Shown here piece by piece: positions 49,901-62,065 of a stretch of DNA of 64,000 nucleotides. The notes beneath the pieces are model-generated. The model was not told where the DNA came from and searched no databases. It saw nothing but the letters and a program-made list of their open reading frames with translations. This DNA comes from Daphnia carinata (taxonomy: Eukaryota > Arthropoda > Branchiopoda > Diplostraca > Daphniidae): positions 3,572,679-3,636,678 of the forward strand of contig NC_081337.1 of assembly GCF_022539665.2 (NCBI RefSeq), read 5' to 3'. The stretch's first letter is position 1. Each line of letters begins with the position of its first letter. A program made the translations under genes and the position numbers.

Positions 49901-51276
49901 GTTTTAGTAACCGATTTCTTATGACAACCATTTGCATAGTCTACCATGCTATATGTAGTACTTCTTACTATTTATTACTTTTCGTTCTATACTTATCGAA
50001 ATAAATTTTTCTTTTACAGCCACATATGTCTCAAGAGAAATCAATTCGATGGACCAGTAAAAAGCACGTTATTCTCTACATTCAATGAATTTGTTGTAGA
50101 CTTTGCCAAAAATGATGTAACTCCCTTTTTTCCGGTCTTGTACTGCTTTACTATCTTATGAATATAAAAGCAGCATTTAAAAAAAAAAAATCTAATTTCA
50201 TGCCATTTCTCCATTAAGAATGAAACGGAGCAAATAGCGCCTTTTACCTATTATGACTTGGCAATAGCATTATTGGCAATATTTTTCTTGTCTCGGTCTG
50301 GAACCGTTCCCAGGGCATTGATTAACGAATGACGCACTCGGTTGAAAAAAGTATGACTGATATGATTTGACGTGGAACGAAAGAAATTGATGATACGAAC
50401 CTAAAGGGTTGCTGGTTCCGCTTCGATGGCTAATGTGCAGTAAACGAAGGTCCTGTTTAGATTTCAGGTTGACGTATGCTGAGAGCAGAACAGGTAAGAT
50501 GAGTGCCATCATCGTGATCAATCCACAAGTCACCAGCAACAGGCTCCGCTCCAGGGAAGTGTGCGATTTCCAGCCATTCCTAATCCTCGCCCAACCGGAT
50601 AAGACACCCGATCCGGTACCTCCACCTTCCGCTACCGGAAACTAAAATAAAACATTTTCATTTGCTCATTTCCTATAAAAAATTTTTTTGTGCGTGCGAG
50701 AATACAGCTATCTTTCCGCAAAGCTAAAAAAGATCAAAATGGCATGAAAAGGAATGTCTTCCACGGAAGGATTGAACCTCGCAACACGATTTCCATGAGG
50801 ATAAATATTTTTAGTTTTTGGGGTTTCGGTAAGGCCGTCGGCCCGAGGGGTTCCCGCAGCCGCAAAGTAATGGCGTAGTAAAAATATATATTCAAAGAGT
50901 TAAGAAATAGGAAGGACATGCAGCAGAGAAAATAATGCGCACTGATTATATTTAGAAATTCTGTGTTGGCAGGCAAAATTTCTAGAGATAGGAAAATATC
51001 TGATGATCCTATTGAATCGCGAAGCTTATTTGCCGTGCGCTTAATGGCTTTGATGGGGCTTTCAACTAAGGAGGTGAATATTTTAAAAGGCTAGGCCGAA
51101 GATATCAATTTAGTTTTTTGGCGTAATAACTATTTTCAGTTTGCATTTTTTTTTTTTCTTACCGTGCGGATGTGGACCGTTGGGCTGATAAAGTTGGCGC
51201 TCTCAGCTGCCGGGACGGACGCCGTCAAGATGGAGCTGTCATCTTCCTCCACGCCGCCGTGGTCGTAACAAGTCAT
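46984..51276 (-). CDS. neprilysin-like M13 zinc metallopeptidase
   Basis: Type II membrane ectopeptidase that cleaves and inactivates small peptides outside the cell. Thirteen exons, 5' to 3': 51276-51163, 50641-50401, 49793-49578, 49500-49211, 49144-49046, 48931-48755, 48680-48609, 48550-48474, 48406-48060, 47989-47833, 47763-47438, 47363-47224, 47160-46984; 810 residues, phases close. The cytoplasmic tail is about 70 residues, then one membrane helix (about 71-94). Cysteine-rich start of the ectodomain ([22 protein letters not shown]). Substrate-binding VNAYY, zinc site HELTH (H647, E648, H651), third ligand E707 in GENIAD. The end KCEIW is the conserved CxxW tail. The ATG lies immediately after a splice acceptor, so an untranslated exon lies upstream. 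All catalytic residues are present, unlike the inactive relatives seen in insects. Confidence 0.94.
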
Positions 51277-52629
51277 CTGTCAAATAGAATACGAGAAGCA
51301 AAAAAAAAAAAATATATATATTTATAAATCAGAAAAGAAAAAAATTGCCTTTCTGTTGGGTAAACAGGAAAATGTCTTTCGTTTTGCCCTTTCTGAATTT
51401 TCTAGGAAACGGACGAAAAACAATCTCAAGAGAGTTTTTTTTTACGTTCATTGGGGATTTACAAGTATTGGTTCTCGTATCTTTTTTCGGTTGAAAGAGG
51501 GGTGAGATAGTCGGGGTCTTTCGTCTGTTTTCTACTACAGCAATCGATTTAGTCGGGTACTCCCGGTCGGGAAGACGAGCCCAGAGACATAACAGAAGCG
51601 AAACAATAACAGGCCAGAAACTCTTGCATCAAGTGGAGCTACTACAGAAAGATGCATGTCTAGAAAATTGTTTGTGTACCTGAACGTAGCTGTTCATCGT
51701 CTCGCAGACTGTCGGATTTTTTCTTAATGCTGCAAATACAACAGGTCGATCTTGGCAGCACGCAGACGTTGACGTTAAATCAAACTGTCAGTCACAGAAA
51801 AGTAGAATGGGAATGTCTTATTTGCACGTGAACCTTATCCAGGTGGGACTCATTCCCATGACCGAGGAAAGGCCTCCAAAAGAAAAAGGTCGGAATGAAA
51901 ATGTTAGGCAAAAACTAAACAAAATTTTTTAACGCAACGCAAAATGAAAACAAATGTTAAAAACACATCAGAGGTCGACGAGCTTTTCGGGAGGACTAAA
52001 ACGTGAAGCCATCCGGACGCAGGGCCATTTGGGTACGATATCTCGCTGCAGCGGACGGAACACACCCAGGCGCAAGCGCAGCTAGTCACCCGTTTTCTCC
52101 CCTACCGTTGACCGTCCCGCACGCAGCACCAGTAATGGATAGAGCAGCTTCTTCCCGTCGTTGTGCGGGTTCTACAAACAACGATCAATAATAATACCCC
52201 AGGTTGCTTTGTGCAGCCTTTCCGTCACGACGAGCGCACCCAGCGCTGACACTTGTGGCGTTTGGTTTAATAACTATTCATGAGCTATATGAAAGTAGAT
52301 CCAAATATGACAAGTGGATGTAAAATTTCTTCTAACACAGCTAGCACTGAAGGCAAACAATGCTTTCTCAAGTGTAATTAGACACGTTCGTTTTGTTTTT
52401 GCCATATGGTATCGGATGACTAACAACTCCATTGGCCACGGCTCTATCAGCAACGATGATATTTGATCTAACTGACAGATAAGGTCAAAGAATATATACG
52501 CCCTATATATAACGGAAACGAAACACAACAATGGTTGGAAGAATAACAATATGTTTTTACTGATGAAAAATATTCCTCACTTCAGATATGATGAAAATTG
52601 TAACATTGATCAAAATGAGTTTCTCCTTC
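51277..52629. other. upstream region of the neprilysin gene
   Basis: No coding exon recognised. A T-rich acceptor ends right before the neprilysin ATG, so at least one untranslated exon and the promoter should lie here or further up. Open frames around 52.0-52.2 kb lack codon or domain support. Confidence 0.4.
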
Positions 52630-53380
52630 TCAAGTTTCAACAACTGCTTGAGCTAGATCATTAACAACTACTGATAAGTCATTTTCCAAGTTGACCAGCT
52701 GTCCAGTGTTGGCCGTCTTGGTGGCAATTAGGTTGATAGTCAGGGGTTGTTTATTCATTTGGATGACCTAGTGGAGAGAGAAAAAAACTGTAACTAATAT
52801 TTATGTTTTGTTTTCCCATAATTTTACCTGATAATTTGAATAGATTGAAATTATCTTGTTATTTTTCCCCACACCGAGCTTTCCAGCTTGATCTGTAGCC
52901 CTGTAGAAAAATAAACAGCACTTTTTAAAAGTAAAGTGGCAATGGCACACTAGAGAAAAGACGTTACATGGCTGAAAATGTTGAAAGGTAACTTGGCCTT
53001 AGGGCCATGTCTGGTGCAGAATCAAGTGCCACTAGTCCGATAAGTAATATATTAAATTTAAGTAAATAGAAAACATGAATATTTATATACCTTTGACTAG
53101 AGGGACACCATCTCGATCCGTTATAACAATAGCCAGGAGGCCATCCACTCTATAAAAAAATTTATTATTACACAGTTATTAAAAGTAATTTATAACTAAT
53201 CCTCTGGAATAGTTTTCATTGAATGATAGAAATTAACTTACCGCTGTAAAAGACAAGCCACATATTTTCGTAATTCCTAACGAAATAAAAGAAATTGCAA
53301 TCAACAAATTTAATCCCATCACACATAAACGTATGAAAACTTAGCAGGCATAATTACACGCCCACAGATATTACCTCCAT
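52630..53380 (-). CDS. LAMTOR3: LAMTOR3 (MP1), Ragulator complex subunit
   Basis: Roadblock-fold adaptor that pairs with LAMTOR2 in the lysosomal Ragulator complex and supports mTORC1 and MAPK signalling. Six exons, 5' to 3': 53380-53375, 53276-53242, 53149-53091, 53031-52968, 52900-52828, 52767-52630; 124 residues, the same as human LAMTOR3. Diagnostic stretches are LLAIVITDRDGVPLVKV, ALRPSYLSTFSAMATDQAGKLG and NKIISIYSNYQVIQMN. The start is the only uncertain part: exon 2 has a stop just upstream in frame, and the nearest sequence supplying an ATG, a donor and the right phase is the two-codon exon ATGGAG at 53375-53380, giving MEELRKYVACLL. Divergent from the GGT-like gene about 1 kb away. 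Confidence 0.9.
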
Positions 53381-54384
53381 TAGCTAAAGATATGATTTTA
53401 GGACCACAACATAAACAGTACAACAGCAGCAAAAGTGGTCGGCAAGTGTCATAAGTAATCAAGTCATTGCTAGCAAAACGCCATCTTTTGGGAACATCTA
53501 TCGGTAAGATCGATCTAAAGATATGTTTCTTTTTTTCTTTGTTGGGCGCGAAAATTATTCGTATCAAAATAGACTCACTAACGTAAAAGTTAGTGGGTTT
53601 AATCTTTGATGCTCTTATTTACTTAACTTGTCTTTTTCGAAGCTCTCACCGAACTAAGCTTTTAAGTCAATTGGCATTTATGTGCATTTCTTTACGGAAA
53701 GGAAAATCTGGACTTACATGAAGAAACCGAACATGAAGATCAGGATACTGGTGGCAGCTGACACAGCTTACAAAATCACCATCGTAAATTACACTAGGAT
53801 TGGTACTGACGTAAACAAAAAAAAAAACGATGCACCAGTTTGACGCCGAATTCACTATGAGCTGTCCTGCCGATAAGCCGGAACTGCTCCTCTTTCTCCA
53901 ACGTCTTTGTTCTCTGACTCTGATTCGTTTTTTTTTCCTGAAATCATGCAGCAAGAGCATACAATAAAAAAAAAACAATTTCAAAACGTTTGCGCTATTT
54001 CGCAATAAGGGCAAAGATTGCGGAGAAGCATGTTAAAGACTTTGTTCGATTGAAAAGGTAACAAAGATATGTTCAGGTTGAGCAACACCGATAGACTGAA
54101 GACAACCCAAAAAATTACATGCTGGTGATACCACGTGCCAATAATTTTATACGCCATCTAGCGAATTGTAGTCCAAGATCTTAATTGAAACAAAACAACA
54201 CGGGTGTGTTTCAACCGTCAAACCCTGCCTACAAGTTTCTCTGCTCTTTGCTTTGAGCTTTCACTTAACTTTCACGGGAAGTTGATAAGCTGTCTTTCCC
54301 AAATCTCATTTAGTTTTTCATCGCGTAGCAGCGAACTGTTGTGATATGTTTTGATTCTTTGAATTATTTATCAGTATATTTAAA
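53381..54384. promoter_or_regulatory. divergent intergenic region between LAMTOR3 and the GGT-like gene
   Basis: About 1 kb separates two genes transcribed away from each other. It presumably holds both promoters and 5' leaders; I see no clear core-promoter motif and no additional coding exon. Shared regulation is an inference from layout only. Confidence 0.35.
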
Positions 54385-56534
54385 ATGGAAACAATCCCTC
54401 TTTCTCCAACCAACAGAAAATCAAGGTTTAATTGTTGTGCAGGTCAACAAAATGATGGATTAAGGGTTATAGTATTTTGCTTTGGAGTACTTTGCATTTG
54501 TGTCACAATTGCCTTAGTAATCAGCATCTACCTTGGTGATCCTGAGGTATGTCTTTTATTACAACATTTTAAAATATTAGTTTGCTATGTGCTTACATGA
54601 ATATTTTTCTGTAACTTGTATGCAGATAATGCCCAGAGGGGCAGTCGCTACAGATAGCCAACAGTGCTCTCAGATTGGTGTTGATACCTTGCAGATAGGT
54701 GGTAACGCAATTGATGCAGCAGTTGCAAGTATGTTCTGCATGTGTGTTGTTAATCCTCATATTACTTCGCTTGGAGGGTAAGTTCAAATATCTTCAACAA
54801 TAATGTTTAGTTATGTGCCCCAATGTAATAGTTGCAACATTAATTGATAGTGGTGGAGCTCTGATAATATTGAACCATCTAACTACAAAACCACCCATAG
54901 TCATCAACTTTCAAGACGCAGCTCCCGGAGTAATCAATGTATCCTCCATCGTCGATGGCCAAGGAGCCGCTGCTGTGGGAATCCCGGGGTTGATAAGTGG
55001 CTTGTGGGAAAGCCATAAAAAATATGGCAAACTGAAATGGGCAGATCTCTTACTTCCGTCCATCCAGTTAAGTAATCTTGGAATGAACGTATCATCTCAG
55101 CTGGCTGGAGCAGTACAAGGAATTCCGAATGAATCTGCATTACGCCGATCGCAGCTCTTCTTTCCCAATAATATACCCTTGGCAGAAGGCCAAATAATCC
55201 GCCAACCCGCCTTGGCCAAACTTTTAGATTCTCTTGCCCAAAGCGAAAATGGTGCCGAAGGTAATTCCTAATTCTATGACCTCACGGATTGCAAAAAAGT
55301 ATTAGACATTTTTCCTTTTTTGTTAGAATTTTACAAAGGAAAATCAGGTATGAAATTAGTGAATTTCATGACAAAAGCGGGTGCCGATTGGACCATGGAG
55401 GAGTTGGGAAAATATCGAGCAAGAGAGGAACCAGCAATTACAGGAGTTTATGGAAAAACAACTCTGTACACTAGTTCCGCCCCAACTTCTGGCCCCCAGC
55501 TCATTTCACTTCTTAATATCCTGTCCGGCTTTGGATTCTCCCCTAAAGATTATTTTACCCTGGGATATACACACGACATGATCGAATCTATGAGGATGAC
55601 ACAGAACCAAGTTTCAAAATTAGGTATTCGTTCAATCGAAAATACTGCGACGCGTCTGTCCTACTTACATTTTTCATTTCTACCATAAAAGGCGATCCAG
55701 TGTTTGGCAATGCCGTTGCGTCGATTGTAGCTAAAATGACTAATCTGACATTAGCCAACGAAGTGAGAAAGCAAATTCATCCGAATGTTATGCTTCCTGA
55801 TAGCGATGTACCTTTAATGCCGGAACCCGCTGCTTCAGTCGTGTCCGTCATGGATAACGAAGAGATATACGTTGCTATTGTCAGGTATTTCCTTAATTTT
55901 CCCTTTCCATCAGCAGGTGTTTATGCAAATCTAACCTTCCTTTATTTTTCCTTGGTTTGCCTTCCACATCCAGCGGTTTGAATTCAGTTTTCGGTGCCCA
56001 CCTCGTGACCCCTGATGGTTACGTGCTGAATAATGCAATGGCCGGTTTCTACAATGATCCTTCTCTGCCTGATAATTTAGGTGATAAAGCAGGTCAGCGT
56101 CCGTTGCAAGGTCTTTTACCTGTGATTGCAACCGAAACGGGTGGCCGTTGCGGAACGCGTTTCGTCAGCGGCTCAGCTGATGCCACGCTGCTTGCTCAAG
56201 TCATCGTGAATATCCTTCAGTTTAATCAGTCGGCTGCTGACGCCATCCGCTCGCCTAGAATTCACGCAAAACCGCAGAATACTGCCCTTGACTTAGAAGG
56301 TAAATCCATTTATCACGTTCAAAGCCACCCTTTTCAACTTGATACATATTAAAAGATGTGCCGCAAGCAAAACTGCCAGATACGTTGGTCGATTCGCTTA
56401 CCAAGATGGGCCATACAATTTTATTACGTCCTCCACCCTATCCGTCCGTTAACGTGGTGCTCAAGAATGGTGATGCCTTGTCTTCGCAATCAGATGCCCG
56501 CGGTGGCGGCTACGCCGTGAAATACGGCCCTTAA
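54385..56534 (+). CDS. gamma-glutamyltransferase homologue, GGT7-like, catalytic threonine missing
   Basis: Membrane-anchored relative of gamma-glutamyltransferases. Seven exons: 54385-54546, 54626-54777, 54851-55260, 55327-55623, 55692-55884, 55974-56299, 56356-56534; 572 residues, phases consistent. Short cytoplasmic tail, one helix (about 27-49), then the GGT fold: PRGAVATDSQQCSQIG, GGNAIDAAVAS, VNPHITSLGGGG, and ESHKKYGKLKWADLL. In active GGTs a Thr before a His-Leu-Ser stretch is both the self-cleavage site and the nucleophile; here the aligned stretch (residues 384-393) reads PEPAASVVSV, with Ala at that place, and the substrate-binding Arg of the AREVAP region is replaced (NFQDAAPG). 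Vertebrate GGT7 is diverged in the same places. Likely an uncleaved, inactive or altered enzyme. The alignment was made by eye. Confidence 0.88.
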
Positions 56535-56785
56535 AAGAATCTCCTTTTTCGCTCTCTGTGACAGTTTCCAATTATTATGGAACAACGCATCGCACGAATA
56601 ACTGCCTGGTAAGATCTTAAAACCCCCTCCCCAAAAAAACGATCTATGCACAACTTGTTTCTTTGTTAAACCTTCGTTTTTAGTAATCCGTTTTCAAGCT
56701 CGCAATAACTAATGCCTTTTGTTTTATAGTTTTTTTTTCCAAGTCTTCCCGTTTTTTATTACCCATTTGATGTGGCCACATAGGC

Positions 56786-56791
56786 AATAAA
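56786..56791 (+). terminator. polyadenylation signal AATAAA of the GGT-like gene
   Basis: AATAAA lies about 250 bases after the stop codon on the coding strand, followed by a T-rich stretch. It is the first such hexamer in the 3' region. Confidence 0.55.
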
Positions 56792-59700
56792 GAAAATATT
56801 CGGTTTCCTTTTTGGAAGACAAACTAACGAAGACGAGCAACACGAAAAGACATTTCTTTTCTCTTTTTTTTACTGGTGTGGCTCTCTGGTGTCATTGCTT
56901 CCCACCCCGTCTCCGATTGCAGGGCCGTGAATGGTAAATCACGCGACAAGTGTGTGTGGCAGAAGAAAAGAAGTCGGGACAAAAAAAAACTGACGAAGAA
57001 GAGAGGGTGACTCCAGCCAGTCTCCCGCGAAATGCAAATGCGACGCCGCGCATCGCACACAGCAGCTAGTAGCAGACGAGCACCCCCATACCAACGCAGC
57101 TGTTGCGTGTCATTTAACCCTGTTGTGTGCGCGTCGAGCCCCGTCTTCACCACCCCCTGCGCCGTCGTTGTCTTTGTTTCCAATTTTTCTTTAACTGTTT
57201 CAAACAAGAAAAGAAAAAAGACAAAAAAAAAATGTAAATGGCAAGTGCGATCGCCATAGGCCGAAGGTCCCATGTTAGAAGACCTAACGTTCTTATAAGA
57301 GAGCCATAGGATTTAACATTTGACCCCAGCACCTCGACACGAAAGGCGTTCACCCTCTTCGTCGTCAGACCAATAGATCACTGCCAAAGTGAGGAGAGAA
57401 AAGGGAACAAGTCGAACAAGAACAGAAAGAAAACAGCAGCGCCTGTCAACGTGTGATGGTAAAGAGAAAAAAAAGAAATAAGGGATGCAGTCGCAAAGTG
57501 TACTCGGTTCATCATAAGATTACACTCGGTTTGTTTTTGTGGGTTAAGTTGACCAAAAAGAGGTAGTAGACACACTCTGGCAGACATAAGAGAGCCTTTG
57601 ACTGAGAGCTTCTCAGTTTGCTGACTTGCTGCTCAAATTAAACAAAATGTCTGGAAATAAGAATCGAAAAAAAAGGGGGGAACACCCCCCCCACTTCTCT
57701 CGTTAAAAGGCCACAAATTGTTGCAAAGCAGATTAGGTTACAATTTGACGCGCGAATTGCTCCTTCATTAATCATCATCAACGATCCTTTTCATACAAAA
57801 CTCAGTCTACAACGACTTAACAATTCGATTCGTGCTGCATCAAAATGTGGTGGCATCAGTAATCTTTAAAAGTATAGCCCGTGTGTTGAAGAGTTGAGTA
57901 TAAACAATCGCGCGGCATGCAGACGACGTACGCGCGGCCTATGAAATTGCGTCAGACGAACATCAACGAGTCGCGTGGGGTCGTCATCATCACCCCCTCA
58001 CTTGTTCTGTTGTTACAATGACAGGTCCAAGCGGCCCCAAAAGAAATGGGGAGCAAAACCGCAGCTTGAGCCTGACGATATATTATATTCTTGCCTCTGT
58101 GCACAAGTTCATAAACATCTAGAAAAAGAGAAAAAAAGAAGAAAACATTTTGGAAACCTAATCGTCTCTATGTAGTCAAATAGTTATGTACGTTTAAAGT
58201 GAAAAAAAACGAAACACAAGAATTACCCCCAACGGCTTGTCACTACGTGCACGTGCATCATCTCTTAGTCCCGCCGTTGCAGACGACGTATGAATGCTTG
58301 ACGTGCGTTTAGCGAGACTTGTGTCTTTAGTTTGAAAAAAATTCTCATTCAAACTCATTTGAATCGATTATTTAACTCAAGTTTTAAATTTTTGTTTAAG
58401 TAAAAACATTGGTTTTTCTGAATATTTCCACCGAATCACCGTCCCATCTGCTCTCAATCGACTGGAGCCATCCTCCGACTTTTGGCGAATTTGGACATGA
58501 GTTCACTAATTAGTTGAGCGTTTGCAAACGCGTTTGCCCACCCTTCCCCTATTTTTTTTTTATTTAACAGAAAAAGATGCCGTACTGGAATGTGATGGAT
58601 GGGTCGGCCCTCTTGAATATCTCCTGAGCACCCTTGATTCTCAACTGACACATGTGGCTACGTAAAAATGCAGTTTTTACAATGTTCTTTTCATTTTTCG
58701 TTTACTTCGTTTCTTTTTAAGAAGAAGAGCAAAGTTACGAGAAACACAGGCGGAATGAGGGGGAACCAGGAGCCTGGACTACTGGATGGCTACTGGAATG
58801 TTGTTACTCTCATTTGATAACTGATGGCTGACAATGTAATCCCCCTACAGCGCATGGTATTTTTCATTTCTTTTTCGTCAGCGGGACTTGTGTGTGACGA
58901 AGACGTTTGACCTTTCGCGCATTTGTTTTCAGTCAACATTTCTTTCGAGGGTGACCGTTTCAACTGTGGGAAAAAAAGACCTGCAGTTGTGACACCGGTT
59001 GCTCCAAGTAACACCATTTCATAGTTTAAAACAAATTACGTACAGAATTCATCAATTGAAGGCGCCATCTTGTTTTGACAAGTCTAAACTTGCCCGGTGA
59101 AACTTCTCGATGAATATTTTATATTTTAATGATCTTTGTTTTTTTGGACAAAATTTGCATTGTCCAGAGGGACGTCTAAATCCTGAAAAAAATGAGAACA
59201 AAATGATCACCCATCCTCCTAGTTTTCTTTGTCCTTGGATTTTATCTGCACGCGTAGCTTTTTAGAGTTATGGTAATAAAAATCGAAAAAAAAAAAACAA
59301 GATCATGTCGTTTCTTTTTTATGCAAAATATTTTTGCTACCCTATCCCTATCTCATTATGTCAAAAACGAACAAGGTCAGTGTCAGCTGTTTTTCTTTTG
59401 TTTCAGTGCAGTCAGAGTTTCATTCGTGCACAGAACGGTTCCTGCTTCATCTTCCGTACCCAGGACGCTATGGACCAAGCAGGTGACGCAAATCAGAATC
59501 AAGAGTGTTTTCAATCATCCCAACAGTAAGTATTAGTTTTTTTTTACCTTTTGATTTTGATTTTTTATGAAAAGTGCAAATTTTAAAAGCAAAGAACATG
59601 GAGGATAAGAAATCCAAAATGGCTGAATTTTGACAATTTTTATGTTACCATCCATCCTCTACCCTTAAGGGTTTTATGCAGTAAAAGTCAGAATGTTTTT

Positions 59701-62065
59701 GTTGTATTGATAAAAGTTTTGAAAATTCTCCTCCCAAGTTTGCGAAGCTATCATTGAATCTTTGTTTCTTAGCGTAACGTGCCAATGTTTAACAATTTTG
59801 CGTATCTTAGTTAACACATGGGGTTCGAAATAATGCGTAATGCTGGCTCTCGCTGTATTGCGGACTATCTGTAAGTGTCCATGTCCTGTAGAATTATTTA
59901 TTTACCCATCGAGCCTTAACACAAATCCAGTGCGGTTAGTTAAATATTTTTACCAGTTCATTTTAGTTTACTATCATCAGTTCTTTGCGGTCTTGTTTAG
60001 ATTTCCGTTTTTTAATTTCTTGAATTTTCGGGAGCTTTGCGGCAATGTTAACAAGCGGTCTCATTTTCGTTCAGCATCTGCACGGATCCTTGACTTTGTC
60101 CCCCCCCCCCCAAAAAAAAAAAAATTTTTTCTAAAAGAACATAAAAATTCAAGAAATATTTTTCATTTTCTTACTGGAAGATGAACGAGCGGCTGGTGTC
60201 AAATATCAACTTTGGCTTTCTTACTTAACGATTTCAGCTACCACTGCGCATCACCATCATCTCTCCAATAACGATCCGGCGCGTATTTTGAGCTAGAAAG
60301 CGTTCTCCATTTTTTTTTTCTACTAAGAGAGATCATATGATACAATTATTGGAGGATATCTGAAGAAAGGAGAGAACTAAAAAAGAATATCACATAATGA
60401 CGTAATGTGTATGCTAGTCGCATTACGGGCTTTTCTTCTCCCTATGGCCCTTATGGTGTACGAGGGGGATCATCAATATTGGCGTCCAGAGTGTCAACAT
60501 GTTCACCCTCCCCTTGCTATCATTATACCCAACTGAGAGAGAATAGCGTTGACCAAATTTCAATAACATTTCACTGTTGTGTGCACTCGACAATATTTCT
60601 TCAACTGTCACATGATTGAAAAGGAACGTTTTCAATTGAATAACATCACGTTTGATGTTGAACTTGGGGGAGATTTGACCACGTATTAGGTTTCTAACAT
60701 CATCGATCAAGCACAACTCGCAGACTGTTTTTGACCGTCAAGAAAAAAGGAGGCGTAGGGTTCATTGGGGCCATCTTTGGTATGTTAATTGGACACTAGG
60801 ATTGTGTGTGCAAGTCAACGTGCAACATGAGGACCTTTCCCTTTTTTTTGCTTATAAAAAGATGCTCTTGTAGCCACGGCTACTTAAAGTGGTCATAACT
60901 TTTGTTCTTTTAACACTCGTATATATTTATACTCCTTCTTTTCGATATATTTCCGAGTTTTAAAAAGAAAAATCTCTTAGTGTGTGAGGAACGCATCATA
61001 CGTAGTTGGCATGTGACTTGTCTGTACACCGGCAAAGTATTAAAACAAGAAAATGAAAAAGTCATCCATTATCTCGGTCCTGGCGTGTAACGAGACACTC
61101 TGCTGCTGCTGCTCCAGCTCCTGCAGCCTCATCTCTCGGTCGTCTCCGACCGGCTCATATATACAACAGTGTGCGTGTGTGTGTGTGTGTATAGAATAAT
61201 ATACACACAACCCGGCGCGATCGGCTTTGCCTTCTTATATATCCTTTTGAAAAAAAAAAAAAAAACGTATTAATAGCTTGTCTTCTATAGCAAAGCTTCA
61301 GCTTTTGATGTTTTTCCTTTTAAAAAATCATGAAGAACGGTGATGTTAAAAAGGAAAATAAATTGTCACTGTACTGTGTGTGTCGCCAGACGCGCGGTAT
61401 TCGGCTATTGAACGCAGGGCGGCCGGTTCTATTTATATACCATGGAACATGTTTGCAGTAAGTGGGCCTAACTTTTCGTGAAAAGGTACAGACTATTATC
61501 TTAAGTAGACGTCAACACTTAATTGTTTTCTACGGTTTGCCCTTAATTTTTTTTTCATTTTTTTTTTCAGGTATGCAGTCATAATTTACATGTGTGCAAA
61601 TTATCCAACGAAAATGGAATTGACTGGAAATTTATACTTGCAGAAAAGGGTAAATTTAATTTTAAACAAATTAATAATATGGAAGTAATCATTTGTGATG
61701 CACAATAGTAGTAGAGCGTAGCATGTAACTGAGTGAAAGAGTCAAATGAGGGGGAGGGCGTTGACATTTCTTTTTCCCTTTTTCCAGAGACCGGCTCATT
61801 TTCTAGCCAATAGGACGAAGCTTCCAGCTTCGGAGGCATACAACAGTGTTCCAGTACTATCCTCACACAGCTAATGTAATGAACTCGTTTAACTCTATGT
61901 AAAGGATCTCCCTTGTCCCAATTTCCCTTTGCGTCTGTATATTTACACCCGTGCACTATCTCCATGTCGAACAGTAGTCTAACGAATGCCGATGAGTTAA
62001 CATCGTCTTTAAAAAAATCCTTTTAACTTACCAACGACCTGCTAGACTTCTAGGGGAAAACAAAA
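56792..62065. other. 5.3-kb noncoding interval upstream of the GLIS-like gene
   Basis: No coding exon I can support on either strand. It contains a GT microsatellite (61171-61190), a 12-C run (60100-60111), CTG/CAG-rich sequence near 61100, and a TATA-like element (tatttata) near 61431 beside a GC-richer patch. A strong donor (gcagtaagt, near 61460) and an acceptor (ttttttttcag, ending 61570) could bound a leader intron of the GLIS-like gene, but this rests on consensus only. Confidence 0.4.
61171..61190 (+). repeat. GT dinucleotide microsatellite
   Basis: About ten GT units with one C interruption, in the likely 5' region of the GLIS-like gene; preceded by CTG-repeat-like and CCAG-rich sequence. 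Confidence 0.85.

Noticed and set aside
56824-57273. 149-codon minus-strand open frame downstream of the GGT-like gene
   Set aside because: Low-complexity Phe/Lys/Arg-rich translation, no family resemblance and no splice logic.
61579-61965. 128-codon minus-strand open frame upstream of the GLIS-like gene
   Set aside because: No recognisable domain, and it lies in the presumed leader region of a gene on the other strand.
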